The notes beneath the pieces are model-generated. The model saw nothing but the letters and a program-made list of their open reading frames with translations, searched no databases and was not told where the DNA came from. 64,000 bases of DNA from Thermoanaerobaculia bacterium (GTDB lineage Bacteria > Acidobacteriota > Thermoanaerobaculia > Multivoradales > Multivoraceae). Positions 35,494 through 43,894 of this stretch are shown here, piece after piece; position 1 is the first letter of the stretch; each line of letters begins with the position of its first letter. The stretch spans positions 124,001 through 188,000 of the forward strand of contig JAJDUI010000009.1 in assembly GCA_022826745.1 (NCBI GenBank), in the 5' to 3' direction. Position numbers and translations under genes: made by a program.

Positions 35494-36522
35494 ATGAAGA
35501 AGTCGCTCATCGCCATCGCCGTGCTGGTCGGACTCGTCGCCGCCGCGTCCGCGGTGGTCGCCGCCGAAGACGGCATCAAGAGGACCGCCGATGGCAAGCC
35601 GGACTTCACCGGTGTGTACGACATCTCGAGCATCACTCCGTTCACCAGACCGAAGGAGTTCGGCGACAAGCTGACCCTCACCGTCGAGGAGGCGCAGGCG
35701 AACGCGAAGTCGCGCGCCGACCGGAACGCCGCCCAGGACGCGCCGAGCGATCCGGAGCGCGCGGCGCCCGAGGAGGGCGGCAACGTGGGCGCCTACAACA
35801 ACTTCTGGTTCGAGTGGGGCAGCCAGAACTACGTGATCGATGGCAAGTACCGGACCTCGGTGCTGACCGATCCCCCGAACGGCCAGATGCCGGCGATGAC
35901 CGAGGAGGGCAAGGCCCGAGCGGCCGCCGCTCCCAAGTTCGCGTGGCCGAACAAGGGCTACGCCTGGTGGCTCGAGACGGGCGACATCCCGTACGACGGC
36001 CCGGAGACGAACATCGTCGGCGTGCGCTGCCTCTACCAGCCGACGGCCTCGGTCGCGATTCGTCCGCTGCCCTACAACAACGTGAAGACGATCGTTCAGA
36101 CCGAAGATCACTTCATGATCATGATCGAGTGGATGCACTGGACTCGGGTCGTCCGGATCGGCGGCGAGCACATGCCGGCTGACTACACCTCTCTTGCCGG
36201 AGACTCCATCGGCTGGTGGGAAGGCGACACGCTCGTCGTCGAAACGACGAACTTCCGGGACATGCCCGATCTTCGCGGCGAGGGCGTGCGGGTGATCGAG
36301 CGGTTCAGCCCGAACGACGGCAACAGCCTGCTCTACAGCTTCACGGTCGAGAACCCCGAGTACGAGGCTCCGTACAGCGGTGAGCTGCCGTGGGCGAAGA
36401 CGACGCAGAAGAGCTACGAGTATGCCTGCCACGAGGGCAACTACGCCGCGGGCAACACGCTGCGCGGTGCGCGGTTGCTCGAGGCGGAGTACGAGAAGGG
36501 GCAGTCGAGCAGCGGCCAGTAA
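35494..36522 (+). CDS. Exported hypothetical protein of the 'DGKPDFTGVY' type
   Basis: A 342-residue secreted protein of unknown function. It has a clear signal peptide (LIAIAVLVGLVAAASAVVAAE) and begins the mature part with IKRTADGKPDFTGVYDISS, a pattern I associate with a family common in Acidobacteriota and some Proteobacteria. FGDKLTLTVEEAQANAKSRA, then WEGDTLVVETTNFRDMPDL and CHEGNYAAGNTLRGARLLE are typical conserved blocks; no catalytic motif is obvious. The ATG at 35494 is preferred over upstream in-frame codons because of the signal peptide and a GGGAGA sequence before it. The 110-base gap to the divergent Fe-S subunit gene must hold both promoters. Confidence 0.8.
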   Translation: MKKSLIAIAVLVGLVAAASAVVAAEDGIKRTADGKPDFTGVYDISSITPFTRPKEFGDKLTLTVEEAQANAKSRADRNAAQDAPSDPERAAPEEGGNVGAYNNFWFEWGSQNYVIDGKYRTSVLTDPPNGQMPAMTEEGKARAAAAPKFAWPNKGYAWWLETGDIPYDGPETNIVGVRCLYQPTASVAIRPLPYNNVKTIVQTEDHFMIMIEWMHWTRVVRIGGEHMPADYTSLAGDSIGWWEGDTLVVETTNFRDMPDLRGEGVRVIERFSPNDGNSLLYSFTVENPEYEAPYSGELPWAKTTQKSYEYACHEGNYAAGNTLRGARLLEAEYEKGQSSSGQ

Positions 36523-36536
36523 CAGGTCGGGCGGCG

Positions 36537-37505
36537 CTAGACCGCCCGCACCTGCCGACTGACCCGCCCGATGATCCGCGGCAGGGCCTCGTGAGCCTCC
36601 GGCGGCACCCGGAAGGTGGTCATCCAGGAGAGGGCGGCGAGGTCCTGGAGGTCGACGGCATCCCTGCCGGCCAGTAGCGCCGCTCCGCGCAGGATCTTGA
36701 TCGCCTTGACCAGGAAGGTGCGGTCCGTGAGCAGGGAGTTCGTCTCGTTGCACTCGAACTCCAGGACGAGCGTCCGCAGCACGTCGAGCAGCGCGGCGCG
36801 GACCGCCGCTCCGACCTCGACTGCGTACATCCGCTTGTGCAAGGCGTCGAGCGTGGCGCGGTCGGTCACGGGTTCGGGGTCGGGCTGCTCGACAACGGAG
36901 CCGGAGGCGAAGCGGTCGATCAGCGTCTTCGCCTCGTCGACGCCGCTCTGGATCAGGCCGGAGACCCGCAACTGGAGGGCGAAGCGGTCGAGGTTCGCGG
37001 GGTCGAGTGGCTCGTTGTAGTACTCGTCGTCCATCGGGTTGCCGGTGGCGATGGCTGCCATCAGCGGAATCGGGTCGGCGCCGAACCGCCGTTCGTTCAG
37101 GATGCGAAGCAGCACGTTGAGCGCCTCTCCGGGCGCGCGCGAGATGTCGTCGAGCACGGCGATCTCGGCCGTGAGCAGGCCGCCGGGTTCGATCCGCTGG
37201 TGGATCCGCTCCGCCTCGCCGGCCGTTCCGGGCGCGGCGCCGTCCGTCCGGACCTTGCGGCGCTCCAGGACGATGTCGCCGACCAGCTCGGCGAGCCGGG
37301 TGTCGCGGTGCAACTGGTAGAAGAAGAAGTCGAGGTCGGAGCCTTTGGCGGCGACCTCGGCCAGCCTCGTCTTGGCGGTGCCCGGCGGTCCTTCGACGTA
37401 GATGTGCTCCCGGGTGACGAGAGCGAGGAGCAGGGCGGTCTTCACCTCGTCGTGGCCCACGACGTGGTGATCGAGCAGATCGCCCAATGGAGTCAGGTCA
37501 TTCAT
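36537..37505 (-). CDS. MoxR-type AAA+ ATPase, RavA-like
   Basis: A 322-residue AAA+ ATPase of the MoxR/RavA group, chaperone-like motors that work with a VWA partner. Walker A is EGPPGTAKT (residues 38-46). Walker B reads IAVLDDISRA, with aspartate in place of the usual catalytic glutamate. Sensor 1 is intact in AAIATGNPMDDEY, and DPANLDRFALQLRV holds the arginine-finger region. The C-terminal lid matches RavA (SLLTDRTFLVKAIKILRGAA). It lies 44 bases downstream of the AAA-VWA gene and should be co-transcribed with it. Its cellular target is unknown. Confidence 0.88.
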   Translation of the reverse strand: MNDLTPLGDLLDHHVVGHDEVKTALLLALVTREHIYVEGPPGTAKTRLAEVAAKGSDLDFFFYQLHRDTRLAELVGDIVLERRKVRTDGAAPGTAGEAERIHQRIEPGGLLTAEIAVLDDISRAPGEALNVLLRILNERRFGADPIPLMAAIATGNPMDDEYYNEPLDPANLDRFALQLRVSGLIQSGVDEAKTLIDRFASGSVVEQPDPEPVTDRATLDALHKRMYAVEVGAAVRAALLDVLRTLVLEFECNETNSLLTDRTFLVKAIKILRGAALLAGRDAVDLQDLAALSWMTTFRVPPEAHEALPRIIGRVSRQVRAV

Positions 37506-37549
37506 GGGGTCAGGTCGCTCACGGAACGCGCGACTCTATCCGCACCCGA

Positions 37550-39472
37550 TCACCGCTCCTCCAGCCTGAGTCCGCCTCCGGCGGTTGGCCGACCGTAGAA
37601 GCGCAACCCGGACGTCTCGAGCGAGATGTCGTCCAGGACGGGCGGGCAGTCGCCGTTGCCCAGGAAGACGGTGTGGAGGGCCACGCCGAGCCGGCGCGCC
37701 AGTTGCCGTTCCCGGCGCACGGTCGTGTCGCCGATGATCGGCAGGCCGTCGGTCAGCAGGACGATGTGGCGGTTGCGTCCGGAACCGCCGCGCAGACCCT
37801 CCAGCGCCGTGCGAAGAGGCGCCTCGTAGTTCGTCTGGCCGACCGCCTTGGCCTGCCCGGCCTGTTCAGCGAGGCGGGAGTAGGAGCGGTGAAGCAGCCG
37901 GCCGCCGACCTCGTGAGGCAGCGCGCGGTGGTGGAACTCCACGTAGCCGACGCGCATCCGCCGGCGGGCCGCCACCCGCAGGATGCCGAGCACGACCTGA
38001 CTCGACCAGACGGTGAGCCGTCCGGCCATCGAAGCGGAGATGTCCCGCAGGACGGCGACGGCGCCGCCGGCGCTCCTGCGTTTGCGCTCGAAGGTGCGTG
38101 GCGCGCCGGGCAGGCGGCCCTCGGTAAACAGCAACGCCTCGATCACGTCGGCGTCGATGACTTCATCGAGATCGCGCAGCGGCCGGTAGCCGCGGGGCTG
38201 GCCGCCAGGGTCGGTGTCCGGGTCGATTCGTCCCCGCTCGATACGTCCGACGAGCGCCCGCAGGAGCGGGTCGACCTGGGCGGGCGGAGGCGGCTTGCCG
38301 AACAGGGTCGGGGGCGCCGGCAGGTCGGCCTGATCGTCGATCCACGAGTCGGACGCCGGCGATGCCGCCGCGGCGCCGTCGGAGTCGTCGCCCTGGGACT
38401 GCGCTCCAGGCATCTGGGCGCCGGTCTCCGTCATCGTCACGTTGGGCGGGTCGCCGAGGAGTTCCTCCAGGATGTGGTCGAAGTCTTCCTGCACCTCGTC
38501 CGGCAAGCGGTGGGCGACCATGTAGCGGATCGCGTGGAGATCGCGCGGCGCCGCGGCCGGGGCGCCGCGCAGGAACGCGTGCGCGCGCACGAGCCGGAGC
38601 GCCGCCGAGCTGAAAGAGCGGTCCGACATCAGGCGGTCGCCGGAGGCGGACTCGTCGGCGCTGCGCTGGCGGAGCCGGTCAAGCAGACGGTGATAGGCGT
38701 CGATGGTCCGCGCTTCGATCCTGAGGGACGCGGCCGCCCGTTGCGCGGCGTTGCGGGTGCCGGTGCTCATCACCGCGGACCGCGGGGCGGCACCTGCGAC
38801 GGCGCGGGCGTGGGCGCTGCCCGCGACCGGCCGGGAGGCTGCCTCCGACGGCTCTCGGGCCGCCTCCCGCTCGAGCAGGACGGCTGCCTCGTCGAAGAGT
38901 TCGCCGGTGAGCAGGCCGGTCATGCGATGCTGCACGGCGAAGCGGTCGAGCTGGCCGGGTTCGAGTGGGTCGATCGGGGCTTCGACCTGCTCCAGCGGCC
39001 CGGTTGCCACCGCCGACTCGAGCGGCAGCGGCTGCCCCAGGGCGTGCCGTTCGGCGAGGATCCGGAGTAGCGGTCCCAGAGCCTCGCCGGGGGAACGCGG
39101 CAGGTCCTCGAGCAGGGCGACCTCGGCCTGGAGCAGCGGCCCGGGGATCAGCTCCCGTCGCAGGCGCTCGTGGCCACGGTGGCGGTGGCGGCTCAGCAGG
39201 ACATCGCCGAGCAGATCCGACTCCCGAATGTCGCGATGAAACACCAGGGTGTGCGTGCGGGCGCCCGACAGCGCGGCCAGGGCCGCGGCAAGCTCCGACT
39301 TGCCGCAACCGGGTGGACCCTCCAGGTAGGCGTGCTGCTCCGCCAGCAACGCGAGGGTCAGCCCCGTCGCGGCATCGTCCTGCCCGATCAGCACCCGGCC
39401 GAGCGCCGTCCGCAAGTCGACGAAGGCAGCGGCCAGTTCCGTGGTTCGGCGATCCGGGGCGGGTTGGGTCAT
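37550..39472 (-). CDS. MoxR-type AAA+ domain fused to a VWA domain (ChlD-like architecture)
   Basis: A 640-residue two-module protein. Residues 1-330 are a second RavA-like AAA+ domain: Walker A is EGPPGCGKS (51-59), but Walker B reads VALLEDLPRS with the acidic pair reversed, and sensor 1 is ATGPLEQ instead of ATGN, so hydrolysis may be weak or lost. A Pro/Asp-rich linker (for example PAPPTLFGKPPPPAQ) leads to a VWA domain, whose metal-ion site is complete: DISASM (about residue 477), QTNYEAPL and LLTDGLP. The order AAA-linker-VWA is that of magnesium chelatase ChlD. With the intact ATPase downstream it resembles an active/inactive AAA pair. Confidence 0.87.
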   Translation of the reverse strand: MTQPAPDRRTTELAAAFVDLRTALGRVLIGQDDAATGLTLALLAEQHAYLEGPPGCGKSELAAALAALSGARTHTLVFHRDIRESDLLGDVLLSRHRHRGHERLRRELIPGPLLQAEVALLEDLPRSPGEALGPLLRILAERHALGQPLPLESAVATGPLEQVEAPIDPLEPGQLDRFAVQHRMTGLLTGELFDEAAVLLEREAAREPSEAASRPVAGSAHARAVAGAAPRSAVMSTGTRNAAQRAAASLRIEARTIDAYHRLLDRLRQRSADESASGDRLMSDRSFSSAALRLVRAHAFLRGAPAAAPRDLHAIRYMVAHRLPDEVQEDFDHILEELLGDPPNVTMTETGAQMPGAQSQGDDSDGAAAASPASDSWIDDQADLPAPPTLFGKPPPPAQVDPLLRALVGRIERGRIDPDTDPGGQPRGYRPLRDLDEVIDADVIEALLFTEGRLPGAPRTFERKRRSAGGAVAVLRDISASMAGRLTVWSSQVVLGILRVAARRRMRVGYVEFHHRALPHEVGGRLLHRSYSRLAEQAGQAKAVGQTNYEAPLRTALEGLRGGSGRNRHIVLLTDGLPIIGDTTVRRERQLARRLGVALHTVFLGNGDCPPVLDDISLETSGLRFYGRPTAGGGLRLEER

Positions 39473-39515
39473 AGCCGCGGAATGCTACTTGGCCGGTTCT
39501 TACCCGCCTACGTCA

Positions 39516-39673
39516 GCGCCAGAGGGGCAGGTTCCCCGCGGCCGCTCGCGCTCTCCGCGTTCAGGGGGGCTGGCGCTCGCTTCGGTCGGCTGCGCTCCGG
39601 TTGGGCATCGGTTCATGGCAGGGCGTCGACCGTCGCTTGCCTCCAGCCCGCCGGGAACCTGCCCCCCTGGCGC
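39516..39673. repeat. 21-base inverted repeat in the divergent promoter region (39473-39840)
   Basis: The 368-base gap between the divergently transcribed AAA-VWA and VWFA genes holds a long inverted repeat: 39516-39536 (GCGCCAGAGGGGCAGGTTCCC) pairs with 39653-39673 with one mismatch. Pairing weakens outward but continues for about seven more bases. Within the 116-base loop, CAGGGGGGC (39562-39570) is an exact complement of GCCCCCCTG (39661-39669), so two foldings compete for the same arm. A small hairpin AGGTTC-CCGGAA-GAACCT follows at 39727-39744. I see no convincing open reading frame here. It may be a structured leader RNA or a small inverted-repeat element. Confidence 0.65.
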
Positions 39674-39726
39674 CGACGCAGGCTGGATGGCGTCGGTTCG
39701 GCGCAGGTCCGGCTCCTTTCGAGGGG

Positions 39727-39744
39727 AGGTTCCCGGAAGAACCT
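39727..39744 (+). promoter_or_regulatory. Perfect 6-base hairpin upstream of the VWFA gene
   Basis: AGGTTC and GAACCT form an exact six-base stem around CCGGAA, about 100 bases before the VWFA start. There is no following T-run, so it is not a classical terminator; it may be an operator or part of a folded leader. The gene's own ribosome binding site is AGGAGG at 39826-39831. Confidence 0.4.
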
Positions 39745-39840
39745 GACGGGAACCGCGGTTGGTAGGATGGCGGACGCGTCGCGTTCCCGTGCCGTCGTTC
39801 GTTTGCGTTCGGCACTCAGGAAACCAGGAGGTTCTCAGAG

Positions 39841-41373
39841 ATGAAGAGAGTTGCGACGGTTGGACGACGATTGGCGCTTGTCGCCGCCTTGGCGGGTGGT
39901 GCTTTCCTCTTGTCGACGGGTTTCGGGCTGGCCGTTGCCGCCGATGCCACGGTTGGCGTTGAGGCTGCGGCCCAGGACGACGAGAAGAAGAAGCGCAAGG
40001 CGGAGAAGAAGGCGGCGGCTCGGGCGGCCAAGGAACAGAAGCGTCTGGAAAAGCAGCGCCGGCAGCGGGGCAGGACGGTTCGCGCGGTTGTCGTGCCGTC
40101 GGAGCCGGCCACGGGATCCGAACCGGCCGCGGCGCCGGCGCCGGAACCGGCGGTGGCGACCACGCCGGCTTCCGCGCCTGAACCGGCGCCCGCGCCGAAG
40201 GCTGAGCCGGCGAAAGTCCCGGCAGCGGAGCCGGCGCCGAGAACCGCGCCGGAACCCGTTCGGAGCGCCGAACCGGCTCCGCTGCGTGAGCAGCCACGCG
40301 TGTCTGAGCCGGCTCCACGCCCGGCGAGGACGCCGGCCCCTGTTCCGGCGTCGAGGGACTTCGAACTCAGCGAGCGCATCCGGGTCGCGGAGGTGCTGCT
40401 CGATGTCCTCGTCACGGACCGGAAGGGGAATGTGATCGAGGGTCTGGGGGCCGAGGACTTCGTGGTTCTCCACGACGGCGAGGAGCAGGAAGTGACGAGT
40501 GCCTCCTTCTACGGTGGACCGAGCGAGTTGTCGGCCACCGGCGAGGGCGCCACGACGCGAACCGATCGCTACTTCATCCTCATGTTCCACGATCAACGCA
40601 TGCAGGCGCCGCAACTGGCGGGTCCCCAGATGGACAACGCGCGCTGGCTCAAGCGCTGGATCGAGGAGGAACTCCAGCCCAACGACCAGGTGGCGGTGTT
40701 CGCGTACCAGGCACGGCTCAAGGTCTACCTGGACTTCAGCCGCGACCGCGACGAGATCCTGGGGGCGGTTGACGCCGCCTCCCGGGGCAAGAAGGACATC
40801 GAACGTTGGGTCACGCGGTCGGATCCCGAGTTCGACCCGAACTCGCCGTCACTCTTCGCCAATCTACCGGTGGAGAAGGAGCTTGCCAGGCGCAGCCGCA
40901 AGCTGCAGGAGGCTCTGGAGCTCGTCGGAGAGGCGGCCGCAGGGATCGCGGGTCGCAAGAACCTGATCATGTTCAGTCTCGGTTTCGGCGAGATCGGCCA
41001 GTTCGGCAGCTACACGCCGGATCCGCGGTACTACCCGCAGATGCGTGAGGCGCTGAACGCGGGCAACGTCGCCGTGTACACGATCGACACGATGGGCAGT
41101 CGCCGCCGCTCGATCGCTTCGGCGTCCCTCAACGACTCACTGAGCCACATTTCGAACGAAACCGGCGGCCACTACTACGCGAACTTCACGAACATCCTGT
41201 CGCCGATGCGCCAGGTCGCCGAGGAGAACCAGGGCTACTACCTCGTGAGCTTCCGCTCCGAGTACGAAGCCGGCACCCAGGGCTACCGCGGCATCAAGGT
41301 CAAGGTCCGCGACGGCAAGTACAAGGTACGCTCCCGCACCGGCTTCCGCTACGGCGAGTCGGCCGGCCCGTAG
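39841..41373 (+). CDS. Secreted VWFA-related protein (Acidobacterial type)
   Basis: A 510-residue exported protein with a signal-like N-terminus ([20 protein letters not shown]), a basic coiled region ([20 protein letters not shown]), a long Ala/Pro linker, and a C-terminal VWA-like domain. The domain opens [20 protein letters not shown] and [18 protein letters not shown], characteristic of the 'VWFA-related Acidobacterial domain' proteins. The classical DxSxS metal site is replaced by [11 protein letters not shown], so metal-dependent adhesion may be lost. It ends with [20 protein letters not shown]. Strong AGGAGG lies nine bases before the ATG. The role is unknown. Its presence is the main taxonomic clue in the window. 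Confidence 0.88.
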   Translation: MKRVATVGRRLALVAALAGGAFLLSTGFGLAVAADATVGVEAAAQDDEKKKRKAEKKAAARAAKEQKRLEKQRRQRGRTVRAVVVPSEPATGSEPAAAPAPEPAVATTPASAPEPAPAPKAEPAKVPAAEPAPRTAPEPVRSAEPAPLREQPRVSEPAPRPARTPAPVPASRDFELSERIRVAEVLLDVLVTDRKGNVIEGLGAEDFVVLHDGEEQEVTSASFYGGPSELSATGEGATTRTDRYFILMFHDQRMQAPQLAGPQMDNARWLKRWIEEELQPNDQVAVFAYQARLKVYLDFSRDRDEILGAVDAASRGKKDIERWVTRSDPEFDPNSPSLFANLPVEKELARRSRKLQEALELVGEAAAGIAGRKNLIMFSLGFGEIGQFGSYTPDPRYYPQMREALNAGNVAVYTIDTMGSRRRSIASASLNDSLSHISNETGGHYYANFTNILSPMRQVAEENQGYYLVSFRSEYEAGTQGYRGIKVKVRDGKYKVRSRTGFRYGESAGP

Positions 41374-41380
41374 CCCGCAG

Positions 41381-42259
41381 ATGATCTCCGCCGACGCCCG
41401 CTACGAGAAGAAGCGGATCGAGGTCCACGGCCACGAGATGGCCTGCGTCGATTGTGGCGAGGGCGATCCGATCGTCTTCCTGCACGGCAATCCGACTTCG
41501 TCGTACCTGTGGCGCAACGTCATGCCGCACCTGGAGGGACAGGGCCGGCTGGTGGCGCCGGACCTGATCGGCATGGGCGATTCGGCGAAACTGCCGGAGA
41601 GCGGCCCCGACCGCTACCGGTTCGTGGAGCATCGTCACTACCTCGACGGGTTGCTCGAGGCGATTGGCGTCACGGAGAACGTCGTCTTCGTCATCCACGA
41701 CTGGGGCTCCGCGCTTGGGTTCGACTGGGCGAACCGGCACCGGGACGCGGTCCGCGGCATTGCCTACATGGAGGCGATCGTCAGCCCGGTCCCGAGCTGG
41801 GACGACTGGCCCGAGGCGGCCAGGGGCGTCTTCCAGGGCTTTCGCTCGCCGGCCGGCGAGGGCATGGTGCTGGCGAAGAACGTGTTCGTCGAGCGTGTGT
41901 TGCCGGGTTCGGTGTTGCGCCAGATGACGGAGGAGGAGATGGCGGTCTACCGGCGTCCCTTCGAGGAAGAGGGCGAGTCGCGCCGTCCGACGCTCACGTG
42001 GCCACGCCAGATTCCGATCGCCGGCGAACCGGAGGACGTGGTGGAGATCGTCCAGTCCTACGCCGACTGGCTGGCCGGTTCCGACGTGCCGAAGCTGTTC
42101 GTCAACGCGAAGCCCGGCGCCATCCTCACGGGCGCCATGCGCGAGATCTGCCGCGCCTGGCCCAACCAGGCGGAAGTGACGGTCAAGGGCTCCCACTTCA
42201 TCCAGGAGGATTCCCCGGACGAGATCGGTCAGGCGATCTCGGAATGGTTGCCTTCGTAG
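41381..42259 (+). CDS. dhaA: Haloalkane dehalogenase (alpha/beta hydrolase)
   Basis: A 292-residue alpha/beta hydrolase of the DhaA/LinB type, which replaces halide with hydroxyl in haloalkanes. The nucleophile elbow is [17 protein letters not shown], with D107 as nucleophile and W108 as a halide ligand; N37 in [13 protein letters not shown] is the second halide ligand. E131 (YMEAIVSP) is the likely acid and H272 (GSHFIQED) the base, positions that match the well-studied enzymes nearly exactly. Length is also typical. There is no signal peptide. It begins eight bases after the VWFA gene. Substrate range cannot be deduced. Confidence 0.92.
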   Translation: MISADARYEKKRIEVHGHEMACVDCGEGDPIVFLHGNPTSSYLWRNVMPHLEGQGRLVAPDLIGMGDSAKLPESGPDRYRFVEHRHYLDGLLEAIGVTENVVFVIHDWGSALGFDWANRHRDAVRGIAYMEAIVSPVPSWDDWPEAARGVFQGFRSPAGEGMVLAKNVFVERVLPGSVLRQMTEEEMAVYRRPFEEEGESRRPTLTWPRQIPIAGEPEDVVEIVQSYADWLAGSDVPKLFVNAKPGAILTGAMREICRAWPNQAEVTVKGSHFIQEDSPDEIGQAISEWLPS

Positions 42260-42268
42260 CTGACGTTC

Positions 42269-42326
42269 TCCTCCCCGATATCCACTTTCATGTGTGACAC
42301 CTGAGGAAGCTCAGGTACGGGGAGGA
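42269..42326 (+). promoter_or_regulatory. Leader stem-loop that can hide the ribosome binding site of the next gene
   Basis: In the 74-base gap before the gene at 42334, TCCTCCCCG (42269-42277) is the exact complement of CGGGGAGGA (42318-42326), which contains the GGGGAGGA ribosome binding site seven bases before the ATG. Between them sits a perfect CCTGAG-GAAG-CTCAGG hairpin (42300-42315). Pairing of the outer arms would block translation initiation. This is seen in sequence; the regulatory effect is inferred. Confidence 0.5.
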
Positions 42327-42333
42327 AGCTCAC

Positions 42334-43890
42334 ATGCTGCGAAGCCTGCTCCGGGAAGGAAGCCGCTTCCCACCGCCGGTCAAGGTCTTCATGCTGGTCG
42401 CCGGGCTGACCGCGGCGCCGGCGCTGGCGGTGGTCCAGGAGGCGGGGAACGGGCCGCGACTCGAAGGCCTGAAACGCCTCGACTTGCCGCAGCGGATCGC
42501 GCGAGCCGCCGATGTTCGCTGGTTCGGGGACGGCACGGTCCTCATCGGGGTCATCGGCCCGGGCGTCCACGCCTGGCGCATCGGCGAGAGCGGAGTTCGA
42601 CTCCGGGTGGCGCTCGAGGAACCGGAGGCGGAGGTTCGCGAAATCGAAGGTCGGAGGTTCATTGGTCCGAGCCGTGAACGGGACTACGGCCGTCTGGCTG
42701 TCTCGCCCCAGGGCATCGCGTTCGCGGATCTCTTCGCCGGGATCCACGTCGCGAACGAGCGGGGGATCATCGGCCCGCTGGATATGGAGTTCGTTGGCGA
42801 CCTTGATCGACGGCGTTCCCGGACGGCAGCCGTGGGCCTGATGCGCGCGGACGCCGATAGCTGGGCGCCGTACGTCGCCTGGTTGATCGAAGATGCCGGC
42901 GGCCCGCCCCGGGGCCTCCTGCCGACCAGGGACGGCGGCCGCGCCCTGGAAGTGTGCAGCGACGCGGAACTCTCCGTAATCCGTTTCATAGCGAACGATC
43001 GCCTGCTGGTGATTCCGGGTGCTGAGTCGGGCGTCTTCGTCTATGACGGCGAGGGCGGGCTGCGCGACAGTGTGGACGCGGCGACCTTCTTCGCGGAGAG
43101 CGGCTGCGATGTCGAACCGAACGAGTGGGGCAACTCGCCCCTCTCGGACGCCTACTGGCGGGCCGACTGGTTGGGCCCGCGCCGCATCATCGACGAGGTC
43201 GTGGCGGACGGCGCCGGCAACGTCTACTTCTTCGTCCGCTATGGGGCGAATCCGCCGGCGGAGGAGCCTGACGCCGATGTCGGCTTGCTGCCCGTTCCCG
43301 GCCGGCGGGCTGTCGCCGCCGACATCACGGCGACGTTGGCGAACACGGATCCGGCTTGCCCCGTTCCCGCTTGCTACGAGCCCGCCAGTCCGGGATTGAC
43401 GCCCGCCGCGAGCGCCTACCACTGGCGGCCGGTGCCGGTGTGGCGCGCCGAGAACTCTCCGCGCCGGCGTTCGATCCATCACGTGGCGCTGCGTTCTGCC
43501 GCGGGCGCAACTTCGACCGGCCGCCTGGAGTCGCGCTCTGCGGAGCCGCTCCGGCAGCAGCCGCCGGGAGGACGCAGTCAGCCTTGGCGCCGAGAGGACG
43601 TGGATCGCATCCGGGCCGGGAACGTCGAGGATCTCGTCGTCGCCTCCGTGCCCCCGCCGACCGGCAGGGTGTGCTGGGACCTGGTTCACGCCCGTGTGGA
43701 CGATCTCCGCACGGTGGCCATGCGACCGTGTGTGATCGAGTCGGAGTACGCGGACACTCGCCTGCGGGCCGACCTGCGGGGAGACCGGGCCGTCATCCTG
43801 CTCCGCGGCGGCGCCCTGCGCGGAGGCGACGTGCGGGCGGCCGACGCGTTCGAGGCCCGCATTCGTCCACCGGCCGGGTCGGGAGACTAG
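42334..43890 (+). CDS. Secreted hypothetical protein, propeller-like
   Basis: A 518-residue exported protein of unknown function. The N-terminus has a signal peptide (VKVFMLVAGLTAAPALAVV). The mature region has strand-rich repeating units such as IARAADVRWFGDGTVLIGVI, RDYGRLAVSPQGIAFADLFA and VADGAGNVYFFVRYG, reminiscent of beta-propeller blades, although no named repeat is certain. Two cysteines in DPACPVPACYEPASPG may form a disulfide. A strong GGGGAGG ribosome binding site precedes the ATG and may be masked by a leader stem-loop. It lies four bases upstream of the large carboxypeptidase-regulatory-like protein and the two probably act together at the cell surface. Confidence 0.72.
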   Translation: MLRSLLREGSRFPPPVKVFMLVAGLTAAPALAVVQEAGNGPRLEGLKRLDLPQRIARAADVRWFGDGTVLIGVIGPGVHAWRIGESGVRLRVALEEPEAEVREIEGRRFIGPSRERDYGRLAVSPQGIAFADLFAGIHVANERGIIGPLDMEFVGDLDRRRSRTAAVGLMRADADSWAPYVAWLIEDAGGPPRGLLPTRDGGRALEVCSDAELSVIRFIANDRLLVIPGAESGVFVYDGEGGLRDSVDAATFFAESGCDVEPNEWGNSPLSDAYWRADWLGPRRIIDEVVADGAGNVYFFVRYGANPPAEEPDADVGLLPVPGRRAVAADITATLANTDPACPVPACYEPASPGLTPAASAYHWRPVPVWRAENSPRRRSIHHVALRSAAGATSTGRLESRSAEPLRQQPPGGRSQPWRREDVDRIRAGNVEDLVVASVPPPTGRVCWDLVHARVDDLRTVAMRPCVIESEYADTRLRADLRGDRAVILLRGGALRGGDVRAADAFEARIRPPAGSGD

Positions 43891-43894
43891 GGCA

